From Bacteroidota bacterium (GTDB taxonomy: Bacteria > Bacteroidota > Ignavibacteria > Ignavibacteriales > Ignavibacteriaceae), in assembly GCA_021796135.1 (NCBI GenBank), contig JAJYOQ010000012.1:1-24126 (forward strand): a stretch of DNA of 24,126 bases, read 5' to 3'. The notes beneath the pieces were generated by a model. The model did no database searches. It saw nothing but the letters and a program-made list of their open reading frames with translations, and was not told where the DNA came from. The translations under genes and the position numbers were made by a program. Positions 1 through 9,421 of this stretch are shown here, piece by piece. The first letter of the stretch is position 1. Each line of letters opens with the position of its first letter.

Positions 1-2135
1 AATTTTCTTAGTCGTTCGATAATTCTAGAAAGATGTTCGATGTTATGAACAAACAAGGTAACACTTCCTTCAAATGTAGAATCAGAAGTATTTATATTTA
101 TTGATTTTATATTAGTATTTTGATAAGAAACTATTGTATGAGAAATTTCATTTAATATTCCAGCTGAATCTTTCCCTAATATTCGAAGACCTGCCACAAA
201 AATAGAATCTTTAGACTCAGGCCATTGAACAGGCACTAACTTACTTGCATCTCTTTCGGACATTTTAAGAAGATTATTACAAGTTTTACGATGGATTTTA
301 ATTCCCTCGCCCACGGTTATATATCCTATAACAGGGTCGCCCGGAATAGGGTTACAGCATTTTGCATAAGAATACATTATGCCGGCATGCTTTCCGTCTA
401 CAAGAACTCCTCCAATATCTGTTCTAGCCAAGCTTGCAAAATTATCAAATTCAAGCGACGGATTTTTTTCTTTTTTTACTTCTTTATCTTTTGCAATAGT
501 TAGAACTTCATCAATATTAATTTTGCCTTCACCTAACGACTTATAAAATAGTTTAGGACTTTCATATTTGAGGTTAACGGAAAGTTTTGCAATATCAGAT
601 GATGTAAAAGATAGTTTTAATTTTTTAATTTTTCTTTCCCAAAGCTCCTTACCAGATTCAATTATATCTTCTTCCTCTTTATTTAACCATTTTTTAATAG
701 CAGTCTTAGATTTATGCGTAGCAACAAATTTAAGCCAGTTCTTATTCGGATGTTGATTCTTGGATGTAATTACCTCAACTTGATCGCCGCTATGTAAAAC
801 AGTATCTAATGGAACTATTTTCCCATTAACCTTAGCGCCAATACAATGGTATCCAATTTTGCTATGTATATCAAACGCAAAATCAACAGGTGTAGAGGAA
901 ACCGGTAACCTCCTTAAATCACCTTTCGGTGTAAAAACATATATCTCATCCTGGTAAAGATTTAACTTAAAGCTCTCTAATAAATCTTTCCTGGCATCGT
1001 CTTTTGAAGCGCCTTCAAATACATCGCGAATCCAGTTAACCCAGTTTTCTAATTCCTTATCAGACGAGGCTTTATTTTCTTTATATTTCCAATGCGCAGC
1101 AACACCTTTTTCTGCAACTTCATGCATTTTTCTTGTTCTAATCTGGACTTCAACTAATCTTCCATCCGGTCCAATAACAGTAGTATGAATAGATTGATAA
1201 CTATTAGTTTTGGGGATTGAGATATAATCCTTAAATCTATCTGGTACAGGCAAATACATTTGATTAACAATTCCAAGAGTAGTATAGCAATCATTTGTAT
1301 TATTAGTATCCAAAATAATCCTTATAGCAAATAGATCATATATTTCTTCAAAAGGTTTATTACGCTTAATCATTTTTTTATAAATACTATACAAATGTTT
1401 AGGCCTACCATTAATCTCATATTTTAGATTATATTGATCAAGACTTTTGATTATCGGGTCACTAAATTTATTTATATAAGTTTCTCTTTCTTTTCTTTTG
1501 CTCTTGATTTTTTTTGCAATATCTTCATAGGCATCTCTATCAATATATTTGAAAGAAAGATCTTCAAGTTCCCATTTCACCTGACCAAGTCCAAAACGAT
1601 TTGCAAATGGGGCATAAATGTCAAGAGTCTCTTGTGCTATTCTTCTTTGTTTATCCTGGTTGACAAATTCCAAAGTACGCATATTATGAAGACGATCAGC
1701 AAATTTTACAAGAATTACACGGACATCCTTGACCATTGAAAGTAATAACTTTCGATAATTTTCTGCCTGGGTAATTTCTTGACCTTTGAAAATCCCTCCT
1801 ATTTTAGTAACACCGTCAACAATTTCTGTTACTTCCCTTCCAAATTCTTTAACCATAAGTTCTAAATTGAAATCCGTATCTTCTACGACATCGTGCAAAA
1901 GAGCAGAAACAACGGTAATATCATCCAATGGGATTTCACGCGCAACAATCATAGCAACTTCAAATGGATGAGTAAAATAAGGTTCACCTGAAGCTCTTAA
2001 ATCGTTTTTGTGAGCTTCTAAAGCAAATTCGAATGCTTTGATTATAAGAGCATCATTAACATTTGGTAAATGCTTATGACAAGCTAGTAAAAGGTCATCT
2101 AGATTTTTTTTATATTTTGGGTTTTCAATTCCCAT
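1..2135 (-). CDS. rsh: Bifunctional (p)ppGpp synthetase/hydrolase (Rsh family), 3' end cut by window edge
   Basis: A minus-strand frame is open from an ATG at 2135 to the left edge (711 codons, no stop reached). The first ATG lies three codons after an in-frame TAA. Seen in order: an HD hydrolase domain with His56, HDVVEDT at 81-87 and DRLHNMRT at 147-154; a RelA/SpoT synthetase domain with GRPKHLYSIYKKM near 243-255, DRFKDYI at 299-305, YQSIHT at 313-318 and EVQIRT at 329-334; a TGS domain (YVFTPKGD onward); a Cys-rich zinc-finger-like part (KCCNPIPGD); and the start of a C-terminal ACT domain. The RFKD sequence is the RxKD form typical of bifunctional Rel/SpoT enzymes rather than the ExDD form of RelA. 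The protein should make and degrade (p)ppGpp from ATP and GDP/GTP in the cytoplasm, controlling the stringent response. Both active sites look intact. Only the last few residues of the ACT domain are missing. The Shine-Dalgarno sequence is weak. Confidence 0.95.
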   Translation of the reverse strand, partial: MGIENPKYKKNLDDLLLACHKHLPNVNDALIIKAFEFALEAHKNDLRASGEPYFTHPFEVAMIVAREIPLDDITVVSALLHDVVEDTDFNLELMVKEFGREVTEIVDGVTKIGGIFKGQEITQAENYRKLLLSMVKDVRVILVKFADRLHNMRTLEFVNQDKQRRIAQETLDIYAPFANRFGLGQVKWELEDLSFKYIDRDAYEDIAKKIKSKRKERETYINKFSDPIIKSLDQYNLKYEINGRPKHLYSIYKKMIKRNKPFEEIYDLFAIRIILDTNNTNDCYTTLGIVNQMYLPVPDRFKDYISIPKTNSYQSIHTTVIGPDGRLVEVQIRTRKMHEVAEKGVAAHWKYKENKASSDKELENWVNWIRDVFEGASKDDARKDLLESFKLNLYQDEIYVFTPKGDLRRLPVSSTPVDFAFDIHSKIGYHCIGAKVNGKIVPLDTVLHSGDQVEVITSKNQHPNKNWLKFVATHKSKTAIKKWLNKEEEDIIESGKELWERKIKKLKLSFTSSDIAKLSVNLKYESPKLFYKSLGEGKINIDEVLTIAKDKEVKKEKNPSLEFDNFASLARTDIGGVLVDGKHAGIMYSYAKCCNPIPGDPVIGYITVGEGIKIHRKTCNNLLKMSERDASKLVPVQWPESKDSIFVAGLRILGKDSAGILNEISHTIVSYQNTNIKSININTSDSTFEGSVTLFVHNIEHLSRIIERLRK

Positions 2136-2240
2136 ATATGATTATTTCTGATAGATTTATAATTATTTTTTTCCTTTTTCCGGACATAATTTAAAGTAAT
2201 TTAAGGAATAGTGAAAGTCAGAATATTAAAATATTGCTAG

Positions 2241-3263
2241 CTACTGAGTTAGCTCAAATTGCATTTTTTTAACACGGGATAATCTCGATGCCAGTAAACC
2301 TTTTATTCTATCAGAAAGATTTGTTATGGAGAGTATATTATTACAAATTGAAAGAGCTTCGCTTTTGTTACCAATTTTTAGATAAAGTTGAGCAAGTATA
2401 TGTTTAAGTATGATTTCCTGAAAATGATTTTGATTTGGAATACTTATATATGAGTTAATGACTTGCTGATATATTTTAATAGATTCATTCAAATTAATAT
2501 TTTCATATGCTCTTGCAAGCCCCCATAGAAAAGCTCGGTTGTTTGGAGATTTTGTTAAACCATATTCGGCAATGTCCTTTGCTTTAGAATATTCATGACT
2601 GTCAATATATATCCAAGTCAAGGAATTTATTGCCAAATAATTATTGTACGAATAATGATGAATTGCACTATCAATTAATTTGATCCCCACTTTTTCATCA
2701 TTGCTCATAAAAGGCAGCCAATTAAGGAATTCTGTTTTGCGACTTTTCCAGTATAAATAAGCCCCTACTGCTATCTGAGCATCATAAAACTTCGGATTTA
2801 AATTTAAACATTTTTCAAAATATGATTTTGAGTTTAATCCTTCAGTAAAAGCTGGAATCCAATTTTTCTTAATAGCATTAAAATAGGCTTTATAGCCATA
2901 GCAAAGAGCCATGAAATAATTATTCCAAATATTACTTTCGTCTTCACTATATAACTTTTCACTTATAGAAACCGCTTTTGTTATATATTTATTTATTAAT
3001 TCATAATTAAATTCGTTTCCGAGGTCATAATCTTCGTCAATTTCAGCTGCTGCAAGATAAATAGGTCCTAAAGGAAGATTTGGGAACTCAGAATCAAGCT
3101 TTGAGAAAATATTTTTTGCCTCACTATATTTCTCTTTGGCAAGATTTTCGATTCCGGACCGCATTAATCCATCAATTGCAGAATCCGGATATGATTGGGA
3201 ATAAATTGATATGGGAATAACGAAAATTATGAAAACAAAAAGTAAATGCTTAGAGAGTACCAA
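2241..3263 (-). CDS. Exported TPR-repeat protein of unknown function
   Basis: The frame opens with an ATG at 3284, which would overlap the end of upp by 35 nt. I prefer a TTG at 3263. It has an AGGAG nine bases upstream, it shortens the overlap to 14 nt, and it gives a cleaner signal peptide: short basic start, hydrophobic run FVFIIFVIPI, predicted cut before Gln23. The mature part (about 318 residues) is helical, with TPR-like repeats. The clearest is towards the C-terminus (AINSLTWIYIDSHEYSKAKDIAEYGL and the following NNRAFLWGLARAYENINLNES). Such proteins act as periplasmic or surface scaffolds; no partner can be named. The overlap with upp suggests translational coupling, although the two products act in different compartments. 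Function unknown. The ATG start remains possible. Confidence 0.75.
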   Translation of the reverse strand: MVLSKHLLFVFIIFVIPISIYSQSYPDSAIDGLMRSGIENLAKEKYSEAKNIFSKLDSEFPNLPLGPIYLAAAEIDEDYDLGNEFNYELINKYITKAVSISEKLYSEDESNIWNNYFMALCYGYKAYFNAIKKNWIPAFTEGLNSKSYFEKCLNLNPKFYDAQIAVGAYLYWKSRKTEFLNWLPFMSNDEKVGIKLIDSAIHHYSYNNYLAINSLTWIYIDSHEYSKAKDIAEYGLTKSPNNRAFLWGLARAYENINLNESIKIYQQVINSYISIPNQNHFQEIILKHILAQLYLKIGNKSEALSICNNILSITNLSDRIKGLLASRLSRVKKMQFELTQ

Positions 3264-3888
3264 AAGTTCTATCTCCTGCATCACCTAAACCCGGAAGAAT
3301 ATACCCCTTATTATTTAGCTCTCTGTCTAGTGCAGCTCCGTAAATTTTGACATCGGGATGATTAGCTTCAATATTTTTAATTCCTTCGGGAGCTGCTACA
3401 AGACAAGCAAATGTTAAATTTTTAGCACCCCGCATTTTTAAAAATTTTAAAGCTTCAGAACCACTTCCTCCGGTAGCAAGCATCGGATCGACTAAAATGA
3501 CTTTTGCTGTATCGATATTTCCCGGAGTTTTATAATAATATTCAATCGGTTTTAATGTAATTTCATCTCTCTGTAAGCCTATATGCCCCACTTTCGCATC
3601 TGTGATTATGTCAAGGAAACCATTTACCATTCCCAAACCTGCGCGCAAAACGGGAACTAATACTATTTCATCCACAATTTTGTAGCCAGTTGTTATTTCA
3701 AGAGGAGTTTCAATTTCAAATTCTGATGTTTTTAGATTACTAGAAATTTCAACTGCTAAAATATGAGATATTCTTTTTACTGCCTCTCTAAAAATTTCCG
3801 GAGGGGTTAAAGCTTGTCTTAATACAGTCATGTCCCTTCTTATTAAGGGGTGATCAATTAATATAAAATTCCGAAAATTAGTTTTCAT
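3250..3888 (-). CDS. upp: Uracil phosphoribosyltransferase
   Basis: Converts uracil and PRPP to UMP in pyrimidine salvage; a soluble cytoplasmic enzyme. The 212 residues match the usual family length (about 208-210). Seen: the conserved N-terminal stretch with DHPLIRRDMTVLR, VPVLRAGLGM near 78-87, the PRPP-binding loop VILVDPMLATGGSGSEAL near 130-147, and the uracil-binding C-terminus GLGDAGDRTFGT. It lies 51 nt downstream of der and overlaps the start of the exported TPR gene. A TATCTTTG element at 3915-3922 in the der-upp gap could give it its own promoter. Nothing is missing from the active site. Confidence 0.97.
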   Translation of the reverse strand: MKTNFRNFILIDHPLIRRDMTVLRQALTPPEIFREAVKRISHILAVEISSNLKTSEFEIETPLEITTGYKIVDEIVLVPVLRAGLGMVNGFLDIITDAKVGHIGLQRDEITLKPIEYYYKTPGNIDTAKVILVDPMLATGGSGSEALKFLKMRGAKNLTFACLVAAPEGIKNIEANHPDVKIYGAALDRELNNKGYILPGLGDAGDRTFGTL

Positions 3889-3914
3889 ATCAGATCCAAA
3901 ATTGAAAGGTAAAA

Positions 3915-3922
3915 CAAAGATA
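3915..3922 (-). promoter_or_regulatory. Candidate Bacteroidetes-type -7 element upstream of upp
   Basis: On the minus strand this reads TATCTTTG, an exact match to the TAnnTTTG element used by the primary sigma factor of Bacteroidetes. It lies about 26 nt upstream of the upp ATG. No clear -33 TTTG is visible at the expected distance, so this is a candidate only. Confidence 0.35.
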
Positions 3923-3939
3923 TAGTTATAGCAATCACC

Positions 3940-5250
3940 TTATTTATTTTTAAAGCTTAAAGTTATTGGTACCCCTTCAAAGCCAAAGTTTTTCCTAATA
4001 AGTTTTTCTAAAAACCTTCTATAATGTTCCGGGATCTCTTTTGGATAATTTGAAAAGAAAAGAAATACAGGATAATGGTCCCCGACCTGATTAACATAAT
4101 TAATTTTAACCTCTTTACCTGTACCAGTGGCCGGAGGGGGAACTCTTTGAATTTCAGAGAGCAAAATATCATTTAATTGTTTTTTAGAAATTTTCTTTTT
4201 TCTCTCATCATTAATCTTTAGACATAAGTCAACTAACTTAAAAATCCTTTGTTTAGTTAAAGCTGAAATGAAAATTACCGGGGCATAATCTATATTACCA
4301 ATTCTTAATTTTATTTCTTTTTCATATAAGTCAGCGGTGCTATCATCTTTGTCAACCAAATCCCATTTATTCGCAGCGATTACCAAACCTTTTCTCCATC
4401 TTACCGCTTCATCTATAATTTTCTGATCTTGATTCTCAATTCCGGTTTTAGAATCAATCATAACTACTGCAACGTCACATTCGCCGATTGTTTTTAAGGT
4501 TCTAACCATTGAAAAGAATTCTATACTCTCATCAATTCTTTTTTTCTTTCGAAGACCTGCAGTATCGATAAGTACAATTTCTTTACCATAATATTTTAGA
4601 ATAGAATCGAGACTATCACGAGTTGTCCCGGGAATATCGGTCACAATACTCCGATCATAGCCAAGCAAAGAATTTGTAAGAGAAGATTTGCCTACATTAG
4701 GTCTCCCAACAATGGCAATTTTTAGTCTTTCATCCGGGACAGTTACATCAATCATAGAAAAATTTGCTGTAAGATCATCAAGCATATCGCCCAATTTTCT
4801 TCCTGCAAGTGCTGAGATTGAATAAACAGTGTTTAAACCAAGACTATAAAATTCAGCAACGGAAGGTTCAAATTTTTCTGAATCAACTTTATTTACTAGC
4901 AATAAAAATTTCTTATTAGAGACTCTCAGCATATCAGCAATTTGGATATCAACAGGATTTATTCCAGTTCGCACATCTACTACGAAAAGGATTGCATCTG
5001 CTTCTAGTATTGCAATTTCGACTTGCTCACGAATCGCTGTTTCAAAAAGATCTTTTGAATTTGGAACGTAACCACCGGTGTCTATAATCTGGAACTCTTT
5101 CCCTGCCCAATCAGCACTTCCATAATTAAGATCGCGAGTAACTCCGCTTCTATCATCAACAATTGCATCTCTCCTGCCAATCAAACGATTAAATAACGTA
5201 GATTTTCCGACATTTGGGCGACCAACAATTACTACAAGTGGCTTTTTCAT
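3940..5250 (-). CDS. der: Ribosome-assembly GTPase Der (EngA)
   Basis: A tandem double GTPase needed for maturation of the large ribosomal subunit; cytoplasmic. The 436 residues fit the family. First G domain: GRPNVGKST at 10-18, DTGG at 57-60, NKVD at 120-123. Second G domain: GRPNVGKSS at 182-190, PGTTRDS near 207-213, DTAG at 229-232, then NKWD. A C-terminal KH-like domain follows (about 350-436, containing the usual PPPATGTGKEVKI). All nucleotide-binding motifs are intact. The ATG is preceded by only a weak Shine-Dalgarno sequence. A hairpin at 5284-5315 lies between der and the upstream envelope gene, so der probably begins a separate transcription unit with upp. Confidence 0.97.
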   Translation of the reverse strand: MKKPLVVIVGRPNVGKSTLFNRLIGRRDAIVDDRSGVTRDLNYGSADWAGKEFQIIDTGGYVPNSKDLFETAIREQVEIAILEADAILFVVDVRTGINPVDIQIADMLRVSNKKFLLLVNKVDSEKFEPSVAEFYSLGLNTVYSISALAGRKLGDMLDDLTANFSMIDVTVPDERLKIAIVGRPNVGKSSLTNSLLGYDRSIVTDIPGTTRDSLDSILKYYGKEIVLIDTAGLRKKKRIDESIEFFSMVRTLKTIGECDVAVVMIDSKTGIENQDQKIIDEAVRWRKGLVIAANKWDLVDKDDSTADLYEKEIKLRIGNIDYAPVIFISALTKQRIFKLVDLCLKINDERKKKISKKQLNDILLSEIQRVPPPATGTGKEVKINYVNQVGDHYPVFLFFSNYPKEIPEHYRRFLEKLIRKNFGFEGVPITLSFKNK

Positions 5251-5283
5251 AAAAATTACAATTTCTTTATATAAATTAAAAAT

Positions 5284-5315
5284 GCGATAATGCTTAATTT
5301 AATTAGCAAAATCGC
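5284..5315 (-). terminator. Candidate hairpin terminator between envelope block and der
   Basis: Imperfect hairpin: GCGAT (5284-5288) pairs with ATCGC (5311-5315), then a 2x2 A/A internal loop, then TGCT (5291-5294) pairs with AGCA (5305-5308), with a 10-nt loop. In the minus direction it is followed by ATTTTTAATTT. This suits a weak Rho-independent terminator for the gene ending at 5336. The short stem keeps confidence low. Confidence 0.35.
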
Positions 5316-5335
5316 TGAATCAAAATTCCAATAAT

Positions 5336-6226
5336 TTAAAAATTATAAGAAAGATTTAATGTTGGCACTACATTTAATTGATTGGCTAGGTTATCGTTTC
5401 TAACTCTAAAATTAACTGCTAAAGATTTATTAAATCTACTTACACTCCATATAGCATCAAAAATACTTAAAAAATGGTTAACATATACAATAATTATTCC
5501 TGTTTTACCTGTAGCATAATAATCATTTGCTACAGCTCGTTGATGTGTGTAATCATTAAATTCCGGTGTCAATATATGAAAATCGGTATCGTTTTGGTTG
5601 GCAGCATCCCATCCATGGCTATATTGAGGATATTTTCCGATTAGTTCATAATATTGTTGCTCTCCCTGATGCGGCAACATATGTGAATAACCGTCACCTA
5701 ATGCACTTTCAAGCCTATTTAATTCACTCCAGTTTATACCTGTCACATTTCCGCTATTATCTTTTACAAGAACATTAAATGCAGCCGGATCTACGCTGCT
5801 ATTAATATGCTGAACGTTAGCTAATGTCCATTCTGCATAACGCAATACACTCCAATGCTGATTTGCAAAATTTTCAAATGCTTGAGTTTGAGAATCACCT
5901 TTATTATTATAAATAACAGCAGTAGTAATGGCAGCTGCTTCAACAGCAAATAAAATTGCAGCTTTTAGGTAGCTTCCAGCATAAAATTCTCCCGCTCCCG
6001 GTAAAATCCCGGATAAAATACCTGCCAATAAAGGCGATTTTGCATTTACAGATGTAAAATTAATTTCAGCTATCTTTTTTTCGTCTAAAATACTTGGATG
6101 AAAATGAGAATCAATTGCAATATTGCCTGTCAAATTATATTTATTTAATATTTGAGCATCAGAAATATTACATATAGCTTGAAAAATGAAGAATAATAGA
6201 ATAAATTTTATTTTATTGTATTTCAT
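5336..6226 (-). CDS. DUF5683-like exported envelope protein
   Basis: I place the start at the ATG at 6226, which has AAGGG six bases upstream. A longer in-frame ATG at 6277 would overlap the preceding gene and put a charged leader before the signal peptide. The 296-residue product has a signal peptide (predicted cut before Gln25). Near residues 67-100 is a Gly/Pro-rich hydrophobic stretch (AGILSGILPGAGEFYAG then KAAILFAVEAAAITT) of the kind seen in DUF5683 proteins. The sequence ends in alternating polar/aromatic residues, LNLSYNF, like an outer-membrane beta-strand. The role is unknown. It follows the protease-propeller-barrel gene by 40 nt and is probably co-transcribed with it, so it may work with that protein. 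The family assignment is from motif resemblance only. Confidence 0.65.
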   Translation of the reverse strand: MKYNKIKFILLFFIFQAICNISDAQILNKYNLTGNIAIDSHFHPSILDEKKIAEINFTSVNAKSPLLAGILSGILPGAGEFYAGSYLKAAILFAVEAAAITTAVIYNNKGDSQTQAFENFANQHWSVLRYAEWTLANVQHINSSVDPAAFNVLVKDNSGNVTGINWSELNRLESALGDGYSHMLPHQGEQQYYELIGKYPQYSHGWDAANQNDTDFHILTPEFNDYTHQRAVANDYYATGKTGIIIVYVNHFLSIFDAIWSVSRFNKSLAVNFRVRNDNLANQLNVVPTLNLSYNF

Positions 6227-6266
6227 ATAATCCCTTTTCTTAGATAAAAATAATTTATTAAAAAGA

Positions 6267-9200
6267 TTACATATCAAATCCGAACATTAAGCCGCCGTAA
6301 AATCTCCACTCTTTTCCATAATTAATAACATCTCCGTTGACATTACGAGAAAATTTATCAAATCCATATGCGGCATTAAAGAACAAATCAGTAGGAAACT
6401 CGTAATATGAATTCATATGAATTCTAATTTCGGCTCCCGCTCCTTTCTTAAAGTCTCGAAAGTTAGTTGCATTTGCATTCCAAGCATTTCCAATATCCCC
6501 GTAAAAAGACATAAATATTTTATCTATATATAGCAGTCCAAACCTGGTATCGATATTTTTAATAAGTGGAAATCTATAAGTCAAATTTAACCATCCGACT
6601 TTATTACCGCTTATAGCATAAAATGGATATGCTTTCATCCCTATCATTCCACCAAGGAAATAATCAAAAAAGTCAGGGACTGTCTTGCCTATTATTGCAC
6701 CAAATCTAATTTGTGTGGTTAAAGTATTTTCATTCCAAAGTTCAAAATGAATTTTTGAATTTAGCTCAAGCCTGTTAAAATCATAATTATTATAAGCTGG
6801 TTCCAGAAATCCATTCGTAACCGTATAATTTCCGTCAGGATTAAATTTGTCAAATTCATAATTATAAGTCAAATCTAGATGAAGACCAATAGGATTGATT
6901 TCCTCATCAACAGTTGGTTTTATAGCATCATACGAATATTTCAATTGTAAATTTCGTCCAATCAAATAGTTATCGCTAGTCGCAGGGTAAAGGGTTTGAT
7001 CAGGAAGAAGGAAACTGCTTAAATTAGCATTATATGTACTATAAATAAAACGGAATTCTAGATTCTGCCCTCTGGAAAATATCATTTGAGAAGCAGCAAA
7101 ATCAAATTCAAAAAGGTCATAAGATACACTAGCAGGGATTACATAATCATAATGAACAAAATTTCCGATTGTATCCGGATTGAAAGAAACATTTGAATTA
7201 GCTTCTCTGCTAATATTATATACTTCAAGTGATAATTCCGGCTTAATACCGATATCAAAAAGAAGAGGGATCTTATTCCTATAATTAAAAATAAAAAACA
7301 AATCTCGCTCCAACCTTGAATTAATATCTGCACCAGCAAACAAAGAATATCTGTTTAACATATCAGTAGAAGAAATATAAACACCGGGTTTTATTTTCTC
7401 GAAAAAGTTATTAGTCGTGCTGTAATTGTCAAAGCGGATAAATGGATAAAAGGAGAGTTTAGTAAATGTTCCTGTGTAATCTTCTTTTTCATATTTAGGA
7501 GTAACATAGTCGTTATAATGAATAAGTTTGGCAGTATCAAATTTCGCTAAATCGCCTTTAGGTTTATCTTTATCAAGCGGCGGATCATTAATCCATTGGT
7601 AGCTGTGATCTGGTAGAACTTTTTGTTCATCTAATGGTGTAATTTTAAATATTTTGAATCCTGTAGATGAATAACCTGAATATAGAATATCTCCCGATGA
7701 ATCAATAGAAGGCATAAAAGCACCTCCAATAACATTAGACAGCTGCCTCTTATCACCGGTCTGAAAATTGTAGGAATAAAGATTGAAAATCCCTGTTGAA
7801 TCAGAGCAGTAAATTAAGTTACCATTTTTATCGTAAACGGGATTTCTATTATCATGATTATCTTTTATAACAAATTTAAAATTATTACCGTCCGTATCTA
7901 TGATGGCAATTGATCTGTTATTTGCATAAGAATAATCAAATATTATTTGCTTATTATTCAAAGAAAATTTTGGTTCGTAAACCTGTTCGCCGTTCTTAAA
8001 TTTAGTAACTTGCTTATAATTTTTCCCATTGATATCAATCATACCCAAATTAGTTGTCCCGTCTCTTTCAAAGATAAAAACTATTTTTTTACCATCAGGA
8101 GAAATAAAAGGTTGATTAGCACGTAGATCATATGTCAACCTAGTTTCTTTATCTTTATCAATTTGATATGTATAAATATCATGAACATTATACCAATTAG
8201 GATTGTCATCAGAAAGTTTAGAATAAATAATTTCATTATTCCCGGGAACCCAGCTGACAGTAGAATTTACACCTGAGACAATTTCTTTTTCTTTATTTGT
8301 AATTAAATCATATAGATAAATACCAGCTATACCGAAATAATCATTATTTTTATTTGATATATAGATAAACTTTTTACCATCGGGTGAGTATTGGGGATAA
8401 AAGTTACCGAATCCAACTCCAGAAATAATTTTCCCTTCTACAGAATCTGAAAGCACTTTTTGCATTCTTTCTCGATAACTCTTTGTAACAAAACTTTTCC
8501 ATTCAGAATAAATTTCATTTCCATTTTTGCCGAGTACATCTTTGAATGCAGCGTCAATTGTAAATACACCCAATTTACCCAGTGCATGGCTAATTTTTTC
8601 AAGTTTATCTTCACCATATTTTTGTGAAATATACCTTGTCAAAGCGAACCCTGAATTATAAACCGATTCGTTTCCAAGACTTGTTTTATCAAATTCACCC
8701 ATTTGGTTCCAAGTTAGCATGTTTCCATTAAGAGCATAACTACGCAAAACCATGTCTCTGTGAGTATCCCAATTATCATAATTAAATTCTTTTCTCATAT
8801 ACTGAGCCGTACCCTCGGCAAACCATGACGGGACATTTACACCAGCAATCGGATATGAGACTATAACATTTGGATAACCATAAAGAATATCTGGGCGTCG
8901 TTCATCTTCATAATTTAGCAATTGCAAAAAGAATGCAGGAACAGTCCTAGGCATTTTAAGAGCAGATTGAATCTGTACCATGTGAGTAGTTTCGTGAGAT
9001 ATCACATTTCTAAGCCAATTATGTGCTCCCCTTAAATCAAAATCCAATGCACTTGTCCATATTTCAATTTTGTTATCAAAGAAGTATGTAGCACCATTGG
9101 AGTAATCGTCTATGTCTTTAATAACATAATGAATTGTACCAGGATTATAATCATAAAGTGATTCTAAAACCGGAATAACCTCATCAGCAATTTTCGCTAC

Positions 9201-9359
9201 AACACGAGCAGTACGTTCAGCTCCATCGTGAAAATGGACTTCGCAATATTTCCCTTTAATTGTATACCATTTTAATTCGGGATGAAAATCAGTAAACTGT
9301 GCAAATGCACCTGAATTAAATAAAATTATCAGATATATTAGAGTAAGTATTTTTCGCAT
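6267..9359 (-). CDS. Outer-membrane metalloprotease with TolB-like propeller and beta-barrel
   Basis: 1030 residues with three visible parts. After a signal peptide (cut before Gln21) comes a gluzincin-type protease domain (about 25-300) with HETTH at 122-126 and Glu182 in WFAEGTAQY as the likely third zinc ligand, as in peptidase-MA-like enzymes. Residues about 315-600 carry TolB/PD40-type propeller repeats (YSPDGKKFIYIS near 324, ISPDGKKIVFI later). From about 640 to the end are alternating hydrophobic/aromatic strands resembling an Omp85/D15-type barrel, ending FYGGLMFGFDM. The product is probably an outer-membrane-anchored surface or periplasmic protease. It shows no T9SS sorting domain, so it would reach the membrane by its own barrel. 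Homologues are often labelled as Tol-like proteins because of the propeller. Substrate unknown. The start is the only ATG close to the signal peptide; no strong Shine-Dalgarno sequence is seen. Confidence 0.85.
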   Translation of the reverse strand: MRKILTLIYLIILFNSGAFAQFTDFHPELKWYTIKGKYCEVHFHDGAERTARVVAKIADEVIPVLESLYDYNPGTIHYVIKDIDDYSNGATYFFDNKIEIWTSALDFDLRGAHNWLRNVISHETTHMVQIQSALKMPRTVPAFFLQLLNYEDERRPDILYGYPNVIVSYPIAGVNVPSWFAEGTAQYMRKEFNYDNWDTHRDMVLRSYALNGNMLTWNQMGEFDKTSLGNESVYNSGFALTRYISQKYGEDKLEKISHALGKLGVFTIDAAFKDVLGKNGNEIYSEWKSFVTKSYRERMQKVLSDSVEGKIISGVGFGNFYPQYSPDGKKFIYISNKNNDYFGIAGIYLYDLITNKEKEIVSGVNSTVSWVPGNNEIIYSKLSDDNPNWYNVHDIYTYQIDKDKETRLTYDLRANQPFISPDGKKIVFIFERDGTTNLGMIDINGKNYKQVTKFKNGEQVYEPKFSLNNKQIIFDYSYANNRSIAIIDTDGNNFKFVIKDNHDNRNPVYDKNGNLIYCSDSTGIFNLYSYNFQTGDKRQLSNVIGGAFMPSIDSSGDILYSGYSSTGFKIFKITPLDEQKVLPDHSYQWINDPPLDKDKPKGDLAKFDTAKLIHYNDYVTPKYEKEDYTGTFTKLSFYPFIRFDNYSTTNNFFEKIKPGVYISSTDMLNRYSLFAGADINSRLERDLFFIFNYRNKIPLLFDIGIKPELSLEVYNISREANSNVSFNPDTIGNFVHYDYVIPASVSYDLFEFDFAASQMIFSRGQNLEFRFIYSTYNANLSSFLLPDQTLYPATSDNYLIGRNLQLKYSYDAIKPTVDEEINPIGLHLDLTYNYEFDKFNPDGNYTVTNGFLEPAYNNYDFNRLELNSKIHFELWNENTLTTQIRFGAIIGKTVPDFFDYFLGGMIGMKAYPFYAISGNKVGWLNLTYRFPLIKNIDTRFGLLYIDKIFMSFYGDIGNAWNANATNFRDFKKGAGAEIRIHMNSYYEFPTDLFFNAAYGFDKFSRNVNGDVINYGKEWRFYGGLMFGFDM

Positions 9360-9421
9360 GAATTACATTTTATTAAAGTTTATCAATTAGTTGAAAAAGA
9401 AGAAGCATAAAAATGCAAATT

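Noticed and set aside
291..1971. Several plus-strand open frames (291-503, 568-756, 1434-1739, 1786-1971)
   Set aside because: They lie opposite the continuous rsh coding frame, have no ribosome binding sites or recognisable domains, and are antisense shadows.
6227..6277. Upstream ATG at 6277 for the DUF5683-like gene
   Set aside because: It overlaps the end of the preceding gene and puts a charged leader before the signal peptide; the ATG at 6226 has a good AAGGG site.
6267..6500. T9SS sorting domain at the C-terminus of the protease-barrel protein
   Set aside because: The C-terminus reads as a membrane-barrel end (FYGGLMFGFDM), with no NYPNP start or FlgD-like pattern.
9405..9416. GCAT-AAAA-ATGC mini-hairpin after the M6-like gene
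   Set aside because: Only 4 bp of stem in an AT-rich region; too weak to call a terminator.
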